This document shows positions 10,201 through 17,228 of a DNA stretch of 62,288 bases, one piece after another; positions within the stretch are counted from its first letter, which is position 1, and the number at the start of each line of letters is the position of its first letter. The notes beneath the pieces were generated by a model, which saw only the letters and a list, made by a program, of their open reading frames with translations, ran no database searches and was not told where the DNA came from. Position numbers and translations under genes: made by a program. This stretch comes from Sulfurovum sp. (lineage in GTDB: Bacteria > Campylobacterota > Campylobacteria > Campylobacterales > Sulfurovaceae): positions 1 to 62,288 of the forward strand of contig JAMOSB010000011.1 in assembly GCA_027068485.1 (NCBI GenBank). Reading direction: 5' to 3'.

Positions 10201-13200
10201 CAGGTCTAAAGAGTCCTACATCAAGCGTCACATTACGCTCTCCTGAGCTGAGGATAGGGGTCTCATCTGTCACCCCTGAAGCATTGGCATCTGAGTCATT
10301 GGTATCATCACTCCCTTGGTTGGCAAGGGTGACATAGTAACCTGTTGGTAGGGTGATAGCCACACTATAGTTATGGTCAGGAAGCAATCCGCGTGTACGG
10401 TTAAACTCATAGTACCCCTCACTATTGGTTGTGGTATTGATATCACTATGGAGTACCCCATCGATACGCAAGGTGACAAGAACATCTTCCATCCCTGCAC
10501 CCGACTCATTTTGAAGTCCGTTACCGTTTTTATCCTCCCAGACATAATCCCCTATAACAATAGGCTCATAGAATCCTGCATCCACACTACGGTTATCTTC
10601 ACCTGAAGTGAGGCGATAGTTACTACTATTTCCCTCCGTACTATCTACACCTGTCGCATCAGAGTCATGCGTATCATCCCCTTGGTTGCGTTGTGTGATA
10701 CGGTAGTCACTTCCATCTGGTCGTTGGAAGTGTAGGTAGTAGCGGTTGGGTGCAAGGTTGGCAAACTGATACCCACCTGTTGTATTGGTCTCAATCGTAC
10801 CCGCAGTACCAAATACCGTACCATAGAAGTCCTCTGTCACTTGTGTATCATCAGAGAGCCAAAGGGTGACTTTGACCCCTGAGAGGTTGGCTTCATCTGC
10901 CTCTTGGATACCATCTCTATCCTCATCAATCCAAGTATAGTCTCCAATACTCGTAAGCTGATAGAGTCCCGCATCAGCATCTCTATCATACTCTCCAGAG
11001 GTGAGGATTCGTTTGCTTGTTACCCCTGAAGCATTGGCATCACTATTGGTCGAGGCTGTTGCACTCGAGGCATGTTTAGTGGTAAACTCATACCCTGCTG
11101 GCTGTTCAAATACCAAATAGTACTCCGCTGGACGAAGGGTAGTAAAGGCATACTCTCCACTACTATTGGTCTCAATAGCGGTAAGATCATTCCCATCAAG
11201 ATCCTCTGTCACCTGTGTATCATTGGCTTCAAAGTAGAGGCGTACGGCAATATGGGAGAGGTTCTCCTCTCCTGCATCCTGCTTCCCATCACCATCTCTA
11301 TCAAGCCAGACACGATCTCCTACCGATGCGGGCAAGAAGATCCCTGCATCGCGTGTCCTGTCATGCTGTCCAGAGATAAGGGTACGGTACATCTTACCAC
11401 TCTCACTCGCATCACTATTGAGACTATAGCTTACACCTGAGTGTTGCTTGAGGGTAAAACGATACCCCCCCTCTGGTAGGGTATTCGTATCGATCACAAC
11501 CCGATAGTAGTGTGGGCGAAGATGCTCAAAGAGGTAGCGTCCCTCTCCAGTCGTTGTGACAACACCACCCACACCGATAGGATCTCCATAGACATCTGTC
11601 GTGACATCCTGCCAGTCTCCTGCACTATCTTTATACTGCAACGAGAGGTTAACCTCGGAGACATTTGCCTCCCCCGTATCTTGTCTACCATTACCATTCT
11701 CATCGATCCAGACTCTATCTCCTAGACTCGCAGGCTTAAAGAGTCCCATATCAAGTGTATGGTTCTCATCGTGTGAGTACATCGTAGGTGTTGAAGTAGT
11801 GACGCATCCTGTAGCATTGGCATCTGAGTCATTGCTATCTCCACTACCACTAGCATCTTGTGTGGTCACAAGGTAGCCATCAGGAATCACAAACTCTACA
11901 CTGTAGTTGTGATCAGGTTTGAGATCAAAGCTGGTATTAAACTCATAGTATCCACTACTATCGGTGGTGGTATTGATATCAGACAACTCTACCCCATCGC
12001 GTATAAGCAGTACGGTCACATTGGCAACCCCATCCTCACCCACATCTTGGATACCATCTGCATTGTCATCTTCCCATACTCTATCACCAATCACCACAGG
12101 CTTATAGATCCCTGCATCAAAGCTAAGGTTAACATCATCTGAGAGTGCTTTGGGTGTCTGCCCAGAAGTGAGTCCTGTGGTGACATTGGCATCAGAGTCA
12201 AGCAGATCATCCCCACCTTGATCTTGTTGGGTAAAGCGATACCCCTCAGGGAGATCAGAGAACTTCACGCTATAGGTGTGGTTAGGAGAGAGATGCTCAA
12301 AGAGATAGCCCGTTGCCGTTGTCGTATCGGTGATTCCTGTTGCTACATTATCTTTATAGAGTTCGACTGTTACACCTGAGACATTCGCTTCACCTGCCTC
12401 TTGGATACCATTATAGTTGAGATCTTCCCAGACACGATCCCCTAGCTTGATCTCGACATAATACCCCGCATCGACACTACGGTTATCCTCTCCAGAGGTC
12501 AACACATAATCAATCGTACGCTCTGTAGAGGCATTCAGGTCTGAGTCATTACTATCACTACTCTCTGTCGCATCTTGTGTAGTGATAACATACCCTGTCG
12601 GTGATTCAAACTTCACATAGTAGCTATCGGGTTTAAGGTTTTTAAAGAGGTAGCTCCCATTGGCTTCACTACTAATGACCCCATTATCTCCTATAGCCGT
12701 TCCATTCTGTTCAAACTTCACTTGAGTATTATCCGCCGTTCGCCAGAGTGTGACATTGATATCAGAGAGATTAGACTCATTGGCATCTTGGATTCCATTA
12801 CCATTCTGGTCATGCCAGATATAGTCCCCAATACTAACAGGGATATAGATCCCCGCATCAAGGTGTCTATGTGTATAGACATCTGTAATATCATCATCTG
12901 ATTTAACCGTTCTATGGACCGACTCCCCTGTGGTACGATTCGCATCGGAGTCATACTTATTTTCAGGATAGTGATCTCCCAATATACTACGCGTTGTAAA
13001 AACATACTCATCAGGTAAAGTATTTTTATCAAAAATGACATAGTATCTAGCTGGTTTGAGATTGGTAAACTTATACTTACCATTGCTATCTGTTGTGAGT
13101 ATACCTCCTACACCCAGCTCTGTACCATTGAGATCATGGGTAACTTGTGAGTCATTGATATCCCAATAGAGCGTCACATTGACATCAGGGACATTGGCTT

Positions 13201-16200
13201 CCCCTACGGTTTGGTTTCCATCACCATTCTCATCAATCCAGACTCTATCTCCAAGATTGACAGGTGTAAAGACCCCCCCATCAATTGTCATATTTTGATC
13301 ACCATAATGAAAGATTAAAAGATCCGTTACCCCTGACGCATTAAAATCATTGTCTAAACCATCATCCGTACCACTATTTTGATCCGTCATCCATGTATTA
13401 TCAGGAAGCTCAAACTTCAGACGATACCCTGCAGGGTCGACATGGTTGATCTGGAACCCATACCACCCCTCCGCATTGGTCTGTGCTTGCTGAACCACAC
13501 TACCATTACGCTCTAAGATAAGGTAGACCGTATGGTTAGCAATTCCTGGCTCTGTAGGGTTCCAACTACTATCCAAATCTTGTATACCATCCGCGTCTCG
13601 ATCCAGCCAGAGCCGATCTCCTATGCGTGCGGGTTTATTGACGCTGATTGTTGCATTACTCTCATCATTACTGCTATTGGTATCGGGACCTGTGGTAGAG
13701 ACTGTTGCGGTATTGATAATCTCTGTAGCGTTATGCTCATCATCCATATCTCCAGGATAGGCTGTAAAGCGTACAGGGACAGAGATATTGACCTCATAGA
13801 CACCTGTAGGGTCATTTTGTTTGCTATGGAGTGTGTAGTCTGAGGAGTCAACTCTACAACTAAAGCTATGATCCCCCGCACTCCCATCACAACTCCCTTG
13901 AGTAGGGACAGGCGTACCCGTAAGCTCCATATTATCAGGCAGACTATCCTCTACGATAGTATCGGGGCTATACCCTGGTCCATGGTTGACAATCGTGAGG
14001 GTATAGTTGAAATCCTCTCCTACATCCACACTCCCAACGGAAGCGACTTTGGTAATCCCAGGATCGGTCATAACCCGTACGGTTGTCTTCTCATCTTCTG
14101 TATTATTAGCATACTCTAGCTCTGTCTCACGCGCAGTGACATTGACCTCTATATGGTAGACATCTCCAGAGACAAGGTGTGGAGAGTCATCGATATGGAA
14201 GACCAAATAGCGTTTATACTCTCTATCCACCTCAAGCCGATCAAGCAGACAACTAATCCCTGGAGCAGAGGCATTAACCTCAAAAGGATTAGGGGTAGGT
14301 GCCGTACAGATCTCTGCGTCTCCTGCTGTTCCATCAGGATGGTTGGTATCACGCAAAAACTTCAGCGTTTGGTTGTTGTCGGGAAATACCTTATCGACAA
14401 TAGAGGTAAAGTTAACATCCGTTGCAAGTGAGGGTCCAAGGTTCTGTACTACGACCTCATAGACAATGATATTGCTATCATTATTATCAGGATCATAGGC
14501 TACAGGCTCTTGAAATGTCGGAGACTCATTAATCTCGATAGAGAGGTCAAGCTCTCCAAGGCGTACTTTCAAAGTGGCATTCTTCTCATTGTTACTACTA
14601 TTGGAATCCTGTGTTGTCATGACAACACAGGCGGTGTTGTTGATCTCCCACGCATCGGTTACAGTTGCATTGTGGTCGGGCATAATAACCAGTTTAATCG
14701 ACTCAACACCCTTATAGGCGATATCTCCCATCTCACAGAAGAGACTACGGTGATCGGCATCATAGCTACAACTGTTGCCACTACTCTCTACTGAGATAAA
14801 AGTAAACGCCTCACCATCAAATAGATCTGTCACATTGACATCTTGTGCCATAGAGGGGCCATTGTTTCGTACCTGTATCGTATAGGTTGCCTCTGTCCCT
14901 GCCAAGATAGGCTCACTAGGGTTCTCATAGGTGACGAGCTTCTCGACCAGCTCTATCTCTGCGATATCACTCACGGTTACATCAACCGAGTCTTCATTAT
15001 TGCTACGGTTCACATCTCCTGTCTCTTGAGAGTAGGCGTACGCGGTATTGGTCAGTCTCCCCTCTCGCATCGGTCTGACTACCGTAATATTGATCTCTAC
15101 CCGATCATCTTTAGCCATATCTTTGAGATCACAGCTTACGCGTTCTGCGGTGATATTACACTCTGCACTCCCCTTATCGGTGGTGACACTCAGCCCTGTC
15201 GCTTCGCGTCCCTCATAGGCTGCGACATACTGAGGGATACTATCGACAAATGCCACATCCTCTGCCGTCTCATCACTGATATTCTCAACTACCATAGTAT
15301 AGGTGAAGTTATTTTCACCCCCATCAATGAGACTATCACTGGTGGTCTTAGAGATCCTAATATCGGTGCTTCCACGCACCTCAATCTCAGCACCTGTACA
15401 GTCATTTTCTGTGATCTCATCGAGTGCATCAGGCTCATCACTGCCATTGCTTCCTCCCGTACATGCATAGTTACTGAGGTTATCATCCTCTGCGATTGCT
15501 TGGGTTATGATAGTCAGATCAGGCGTTGTATCACCATTGGCTAGGGTTTGACTGTAGTCACAAGTGACCGTACCACTCGCCTCACTACAGTTCCAGTCTG
15601 TTCCACTTGAGCCTACATAGCTCTCATTCTCATCTAAGACATCGACAATCTGCACAGGCGTAGCAGGTTGTGGTCCATTGTTGTGTACGGTGAGTGTAGA
15701 GATTACCTCTTCATTGAGTGCCACAGGGGTATCAGGATCACTCCCCGCAGGTGAGGGGGTTTTTGACTTACTAATATCCAGATCGGATTGATCGGCAAAG
15801 AGGATATAACTAATCGCATCACTATCGTTACTAGGGATAGGGTCTTGCGTCGTGGTATTGACCTCTGCACTATTATGGTGTGTCTCCCCTGCCCCTGAGA
15901 CAGCGGGTGCGAGTGCTGTGATGACGATCAGTTCACTTACATTGGCATCCATCGCATCATCACGACTACAGGTAACCGTAGTATCCTCTACACTACAGCT
16001 CCACCCACTTTGTGTAATATGAATATCACTATAACCCGCAGGTAGGGGATCCGAGACCGCTACATCGTGTGCCGTCATAGGTCCCTCATTGGTGATATTT
16101 AGCTCAAAAGTGACATTATGCTCCTCAATCGCAGGAGAGGTAGTGATAGCCTTGAGGATACTCATATCTGTCCCCTCTGTCACCGTTAGCTCATCCGTTG

Positions 16201-17035
16201 CGACATTATCATTCCCATTGACCTCTGCCTCCTCTGCACTCACCTCAGCCGAGTTGATAATCGTACCCGTCACCTCAGCAATCACCTTGACCTTGAACTC
16301 CAGACTACTGGTCTCATTGATATCCATATCAGGACCACTACAGGTGACATCCTGCCCTGAAGCACTACAGCTCCAGTCATCACTTACATCACTCTCAAAG
16401 AGCAATCCAGAGGGAAGTGTATCGGTCAAAGTAAGTGCGGTTGCCTTAAAGGGTCCACGGTTTCCTACCTCAAAGTGGTAGGTCTCTATCCCTCCCGCTG
16501 CGATAGGATTTATCAGACTCACCTTGGTGAGGTTAAGATCAGCACTCTCTACAATGGTGGTCTTAACAATCTCATCATTATTGGCATCATTCTCCTCTAC
16601 ATCACTATCTGTACTCGCTGTAGCTTCATGTACCCCTGTGGTACTACCCGCTTGAAGCTTGATCGTAATATGCGCTGTACGATGCCCCTCAAAGGTACCA
16701 AAGTCACACACAACTCTATCGGCTTCTGCCCCTGTACTAGGCGTATCTCCACTATAGCTACACTCATCAGGGAAATCCGTACTCACAAAACTAAAGCTCT
16801 CAGGAATAGAGATATTGAGATCGGTATGGGTAGCATCCTCATCGACATGGTTTTTAAGCTCAATACGATACTCGAAGATAGCATTGGCAGGGACAGGATC
16901 CATACTATCTTCAAAGACAGTCGGTTGCATATCCGCAGCAAATAGCGTGCCGATAAAGAGTAGGTTGAGTAGTAGTAGCGATATGAGGGATCGAACAAAT
17001 CCTCGATGGGTGCTAGAAAAATGGGGTTGAGCCAT
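4295..17035 (-). CDS. Giant secreted surface protein with DUF11 and SdrD_B-like repeats and C-terminal anchor
   Basis: About 4246 residues. The start is ATG 17035, with ribosome site AAGGAG 6 bases upstream. The frame stays open to a TTG at 17179, but that part is the riboswitch. Residues 1-34 are a signal peptide (RSLISLLLLNLLFIGTLFAA). About 8 DUF11-like units follow to about residue 1130, with motifs such as VxNxGPxxAxDVxVxDxLP. Residues about 1137-4190 hold some 25 SdrD_B-like units: 23 with the G(D/N)xxWxDxNxDGxQ signature, whose acidic loops are probable Ca2+ sites, and 2 variants lacking it. The C-terminus has a CxC motif, a hydrophobic helix (about 4213-4235) and the tail RREEEMRV, resembling a sorting/anchor signal. 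Relatives in Gram-positives are wall-attached adhesins. Role as adhesin or matrix scaffold is inferred. It is preceded by a c-di-GMP riboswitch. Confidence 0.9.
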   Translation of the reverse strand: MAQPHFSSTHRGFVRSLISLLLLNLLFIGTLFAADMQPTVFEDSMDPVPANAIFEYRIELKNHVDEDATHTDLNISIPESFSFVSTDFPDECSYSGDTPSTGAEADRVVCDFGTFEGHRTAHITIKLQAGSTTGVHEATASTDSDVEENDANNDEIVKTTIVESADLNLTKVSLINPIAAGGIETYHFEVGNRGPFKATALTLTDTLPSGLLFESDVSDDWSCSASGQDVTCSGPDMDINETSSLEFKVKVIAEVTGTIINSAEVSAEEAEVNGNDNVATDELTVTEGTDMSILKAITTSPAIEEHNVTFELNITNEGPMTAHDVAVSDPLPAGYSDIHITQSGWSCSVEDTTVTCSRDDAMDANVSELIVITALAPAVSGAGETHHNSAEVNTTTQDPIPSNDSDAISYILFADQSDLDISKSKTPSPAGSDPDTPVALNEEVISTLTVHNNGPQPATPVQIVDVLDENESYVGSSGTDWNCSEASGTVTCDYSQTLANGDTTPDLTIITQAIAEDDNLSNYACTGGSNGSDEPDALDEITENDCTGAEIEVRGSTDIRISKTTSDSLIDGGENNFTYTMVVENISDETAEDVAFVDSIPQYVAAYEGREATGLSVTTDKGSAECNITAERVSCDLKDMAKDDRVEINITVVRPMREGRLTNTAYAYSQETGDVNRSNNEDSVDVTVSDIAEIELVEKLVTYENPSEPILAGTEATYTIQVRNNGPSMAQDVNVTDLFDGEAFTFISVESSGNSCSYDADHRSLFCEMGDIAYKGVESIKLVIMPDHNATVTDAWEINNTACVVMTTQDSNSSNNEKNATLKVRLGELDLSIEINESPTFQEPVAYDPDNNDSNIIVYEVVVQNLGPSLATDVNFTSIVDKVFPDNNQTLKFLRDTNHPDGTAGDAEICTAPTPNPFEVNASAPGISCLLDRLEVDREYKRYLVFHIDDSPHLVSGDVYHIEVNVTARETELEYANNTEDEKTTVRVMTDPGITKVASVGSVDVGEDFNYTLTIVNHGPGYSPDTIVEDSLPDNMELTGTPVPTQGSCDGSAGDHSFSCRVDSSDYTLHSKQNDPTGVYEVNISVPVRFTAYPGDMDDEHNATEIINTATVSTTGPDTNSSNDESNATISVNKPARIGDRLWLDRDADGIQDLDSSWNPTEPGIANHTVYLILERNGSVVQQAQTNAEGWYGFQINHVDPAGYRLKFELPDNTWMTDQNSGTDDGLDNDFNASGVTDLLIFHYGDQNMTIDGGVFTPVNLGDRVWIDENGDGNQTVGEANVPDVNVTLYWDINDSQVTHDLNGTELGVGGILTTDSNGKYKFTNLKPARYYVIFDKNTLPDEYVFTTRSILGDHYPENKYDSDANRTTGESVHRTVKSDDDITDVYTHRHLDAGIYIPVSIGDYIWHDQNGNGIQDANESNLSDINVTLWRTADNTQVKFEQNGTAIGDNGVISSEANGSYLFKNLKPDSYYVKFESPTGYVITTQDATESSDSNDSDLNASTERTIDYVLTSGEDNRSVDAGYYVEIKLGDRVWEDLNYNGIQEAGEANVSGVTVELYKDNVATGITDTTTATGYLFEHLSPNHTYSVKFSDLPEGYRFTQQDQGGDDLLDSDANVTTGLTSGQTPKALSDDVNLSFDAGIYKPVVIGDRVWEDDNADGIQDVGEDGVANVTVLLIRDGVELSDINTTTDSSGYYEFNTSFDLKPDHNYSVEFVIPDGYLVTTQDASGSGDSNDSDANATGCVTTSTPTMYSHDENHTLDMGLFKPASLGDRVWIDENGNGRQDTGEANVSEVNLSLQYKDSAGDWQDVTTDVYGDPIGVGGVVTTTGEGRYLFEHLRPHYYRVVIDTNTLPEGGYRFTLKQHSGVSYSLNSDASESGKMYRTLISGQHDRTRDAGIFLPASVGDRVWLDRDGDGKQDAGEENLSHIAVRLYFEANDTQVTEDLDGNDLTAIETNSSGEYAFTTLRPAEYYLVFEQPAGYEFTTKHASSATASTNSDANASGVTSKRILTSGEYDRDADAGLYQLTSIGDYTWIDEDRDGIQEADEANLSGVKVTLWLSDDTQVTEDFYGTVFGTAGTIETNTTGGYQFANLAPNRYYLHFQRPDGSDYRITQRNQGDDTHDSDATGVDSTEGNSSNYRLTSGEDNRSVDAGFYEPIVIGDYVWEDKNGNGLQNESGAGMEDVLVTLRIDGVLHSDINTTTNSEGYYEFNRTRGLLPDHNYSVAITLPTGYYVTLANQGSDDTNDSDANASGVTDETPILSSGERNVTLDVGLFRPVSIGDYVWIDSDADGIQDATEEGVAEVNVTLYRQDDINRNWIQVTEDIHGATLGTNGIVETNATGGYRFDQLSPGRYKVLVDKDTLPAGYRFTLPKEGGDALLDSDVNQTTGLSEPYWVLSSQYRRDFDAGIFKPVSIGDTTWTDSNGNGIQDSNEVGLKDVNVTLWWESNDSQVIHDLDNVEFGTGGTVETNGSGAYLFDNLKPDTYYLKFTTPAGYHITLSDQGAGDHNDSDIDSSGQTTTDYTLSTGEDNRSVDAGFYAPVSIGDYTWIDKNGNGVQDAGEDHLADVNVTLWWESNDSQVIHDLDNVEFGTGGTVETNGSGAYLFDNLKPDTYYLKFTTPAGYHITLSDQGAGDHNDSDIDSSGQTTTDYTLSTGEDNRSVDAGFYEPVIIGDKVWEDVNGNGIQESGESGVAGIVVHLVIDGVVQDGSGASSDINATTDASGVYLFDGSYDLKPGHRYSVVFATSSDYFFTTQNAIGSGDSNDSDANASGAGVAPTPVMFSKEENRTLDAGIYYPASLGNRVWLDSNGNGIQDASESGVEHVTVKLYYEHNNTLVSTLSTNSEGYYHFEQLRPASYYVTFSDLPANHVLTQYNQGGDNEVDSDVNLTTLKSDVITLHSGEEDNSTDVGIYEPVVVGDRIWIDTNANGIQELGEPNYIGDINVTLIDNSDASHIYTTTTQSGEYNISSVRPGNYHLEFTLPTGYIVTYEDIGDDANDSDVNETLQSSGFDLVSGVDQYQWDMGIFQNASIGNRIWLDTNANGIQESGEVNVSVGVSVKLLDEDNNTVDSQSVTNGAYHFEDLRPARYHLAFTLPSGYLLSPQDTVGSDDSNDSDVNATTLETEPTILSSGEHDMQWDMGLYQPASIGDRIWLDTNGDGIQDGDEDNFTKSVTVYLEHEDNSSVTDANGSVVSAITTTTGVYQFVNLVPATYHLRFELPLNTEVSPRNVGDLDKDSDLILESNTTADTTLISGEHNRSWDVGVFEHAGLGDQIWIDTNGNAIQDAGDTQVLDINVTVNLYYEDNQSLADTQIVEAGSDGRYHFDDVDPDDYFVEFVLPVGSAYQFVVPHSGSDDANDSDVDPATGKSVVETILSNEYNDTIDAGIYIPVTIGDRVWLDANANGVQDLGEGNLSDINVTLYDESNLTVAMTTTDSNGTYHFGGLVPGRYHVEVTLLDNQGQAYVVSPKDVTVGGDDSNDSDINATGVAPEAMFVSGESNPTYDAGLYIPVSIGDRVWSDRNGNGIQDAGEVGIADVNVTLYQEEQNGSITLMGSQETNSTGGYRFSNLVPGVYFVEFVQPAHFSTTVRRAGSDGAYDSDIDTTTGRSDRFELRSPEDNLTLDAGYYALGTIEGSVLEDTTNNDHGDRAIAGVEIRLLNSIGDLIATTHTDSNGSYRFEDIEPDTYTLVEQQPSGMVSVSESEGGDDQDSGDTTRNNRIAVTLDIGEADSGNDFVEERGITIGDRVWIDENGDGIQDATEVETTGIDGIIVKLYDDHDTLIATTHTDSDGEYLFENYPEGVYYIGFDLSTLPAHYGITRQNQGVDSNDSDTNATTGLTGSDYLAPEEDNRTFDMGIYRLGSISGMVLEDTNKDTIGDTPMAGVTIILYDANGIEVARMDTESDGSYLFSDLPQGEYRIVELQPVGYLNVGETEGDMPNDGLTNSIGVTLDAGEDDSVNDYTEEIGGSIGNYVWLDSNGDGLQDRSERGINHIAVCLEDDQGNAVLDANGTPRCIETNASGYYRFEGILPAAYVVVFSVPTDMSLTPFPQEGSDRAIDSDPLESINGRATAEVSVGLGSHILTVDMGLVSNNTASIGDFVWIDEDEDGIFDSSEEGLDGVTVNLYTQAGDLVATIVTHDGGKYLLDGLPAGEYVVEFDVPNRLGYEFTRSSVGAVDLNSDADRLTGRTGTITLSEGEHVVIVDAGVFCGCKDIESDSSDALSLMGVLGMMFITLFTGLYFIRREEEMRV
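4430..13625 (-). repeat. Array of about 25 SdrD_B-like coding repeats
   Basis: Successive units of roughly 100-130 codons, each opening with a IGDRVWxDxNxDGIQ-type motif and closing with a DAGIY-like strand. Most are diverged at DNA level, so the array is old, except for one recent duplication at 9034-9721. Two units near 6120-5970 and 5460-5300 start with GSVLEDT or GMVLEDT in place of the W-containing signature. Confidence 0.85.
9034..9721 (-). repeat. Recent 384-bp tandem duplication with 304 bp identical
   Basis: Positions 9034-9337 and 9418-9721 read as identical over 304 bp, offset by 384 bp (128 codons). They encode the same residues twice, including VNVTLWWESNDSQVIHDLDN. All other units in this protein have diverged, so this one is a recent copy or gene-conversion event. 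Confidence 0.95.
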
Positions 17036-17057
17036 GTGGTTCTCCTTGGATACATCA

Positions 17058-17092
17058 ATAAGAAGAACCATTGAGTCAATCGTTCTTCTTAT
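17058..17092 (-). promoter_or_regulatory. Strong hairpin between riboswitch and start codon (candidate expression platform)
   Basis: A perfect 11-bp stem, ATAAGAAGAAC paired with GTTCTTCTTAT, capped by a smaller ATTGA/TCAAT stem. It begins 4 nt after the aptamer and ends 13 nt before the AAGGAG site. The 3' arm is U-rich but no clean U-run follows, so it could act as a terminator or mask translation initiation. Whether c-di-GMP switches expression on or off cannot be told by eye. Confidence 0.6.
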
Positions 17093-17094
17093 AT

Positions 17095-17176
17095 TAGGCA
17101 ACCCGGCGGTCTGTTCCAGAGTGGAGAGAAGATCCGTAGCTTTCCGTCCTACCCTCACGGATAGTTTGGCTTTTAT
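17095..17176 (-). ncRNA. Cyclic-di-GMP-I (GEMM) riboswitch aptamer
   Basis: Read on the minus strand, the segment has the GEMM-I landmarks in order. It opens with GCCAAAC, in which the G matches the ligand-contacting G20 of the Vibrio Vc2 aptamer. P2 is CTATCC/GGGTAG closed by a GNRA loop (GTGA). The core GGACGGAAAGC is one change from the usual GACGCAAAGC. P3 starts at CGGATCT and returns at AGACCGC, with an inner TCCA/TGGA hairpin and the tetraloop-receptor side. The 3' strand is GCCGGGTTGCC. G at position 20 argues for c-di-GMP rather than the cGAMP-selective variant, which has A. It lies in the leader of the giant surface protein gene, as is typical of GEMM elements controlling adhesion and matrix genes. 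Confidence 0.88.
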
Positions 17177-17198
17177 CAAAAAAATTTTCCTATATGCT

Positions 17199-17204
17199 AC
17201 TATA
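17199..17204 (-). promoter_or_regulatory. Candidate -10 box for the riboswitch transcript
   Basis: TATAGT on the minus strand, in TTTATAGTAGCATATAGG, overlaps the spacer after mfd and lies about 25 nt before the aptamer. No clear -35 is seen. The surrounding bases match 16 of 19 with the promoter-like element at 3637-3655. Confidence 0.4.
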
Positions 17205-17228
17205 AAGAATCTTTATCTCTTATAAAAT

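Noticed and set aside
14843..15544. Plus-strand frame of 233 codons
   Set aside because: Shadow of the DUF11 part of the giant gene; no ribosome site, no recognisable protein features.
4295..17035. Autotransporter or type I secreted RTX adhesin
   Set aside because: No C-terminal beta-barrel, no GGxGxDxxx RTX repeats and no HlyB/D-like genes nearby; the C-terminus is a single transmembrane helix.
17036..17179. Upstream extension of the giant protein to a TTG at 17179
   Set aside because: This stretch is the c-di-GMP riboswitch and hairpin. ATG 17035 has a proper ribosome site and is followed at once by a signal peptide.
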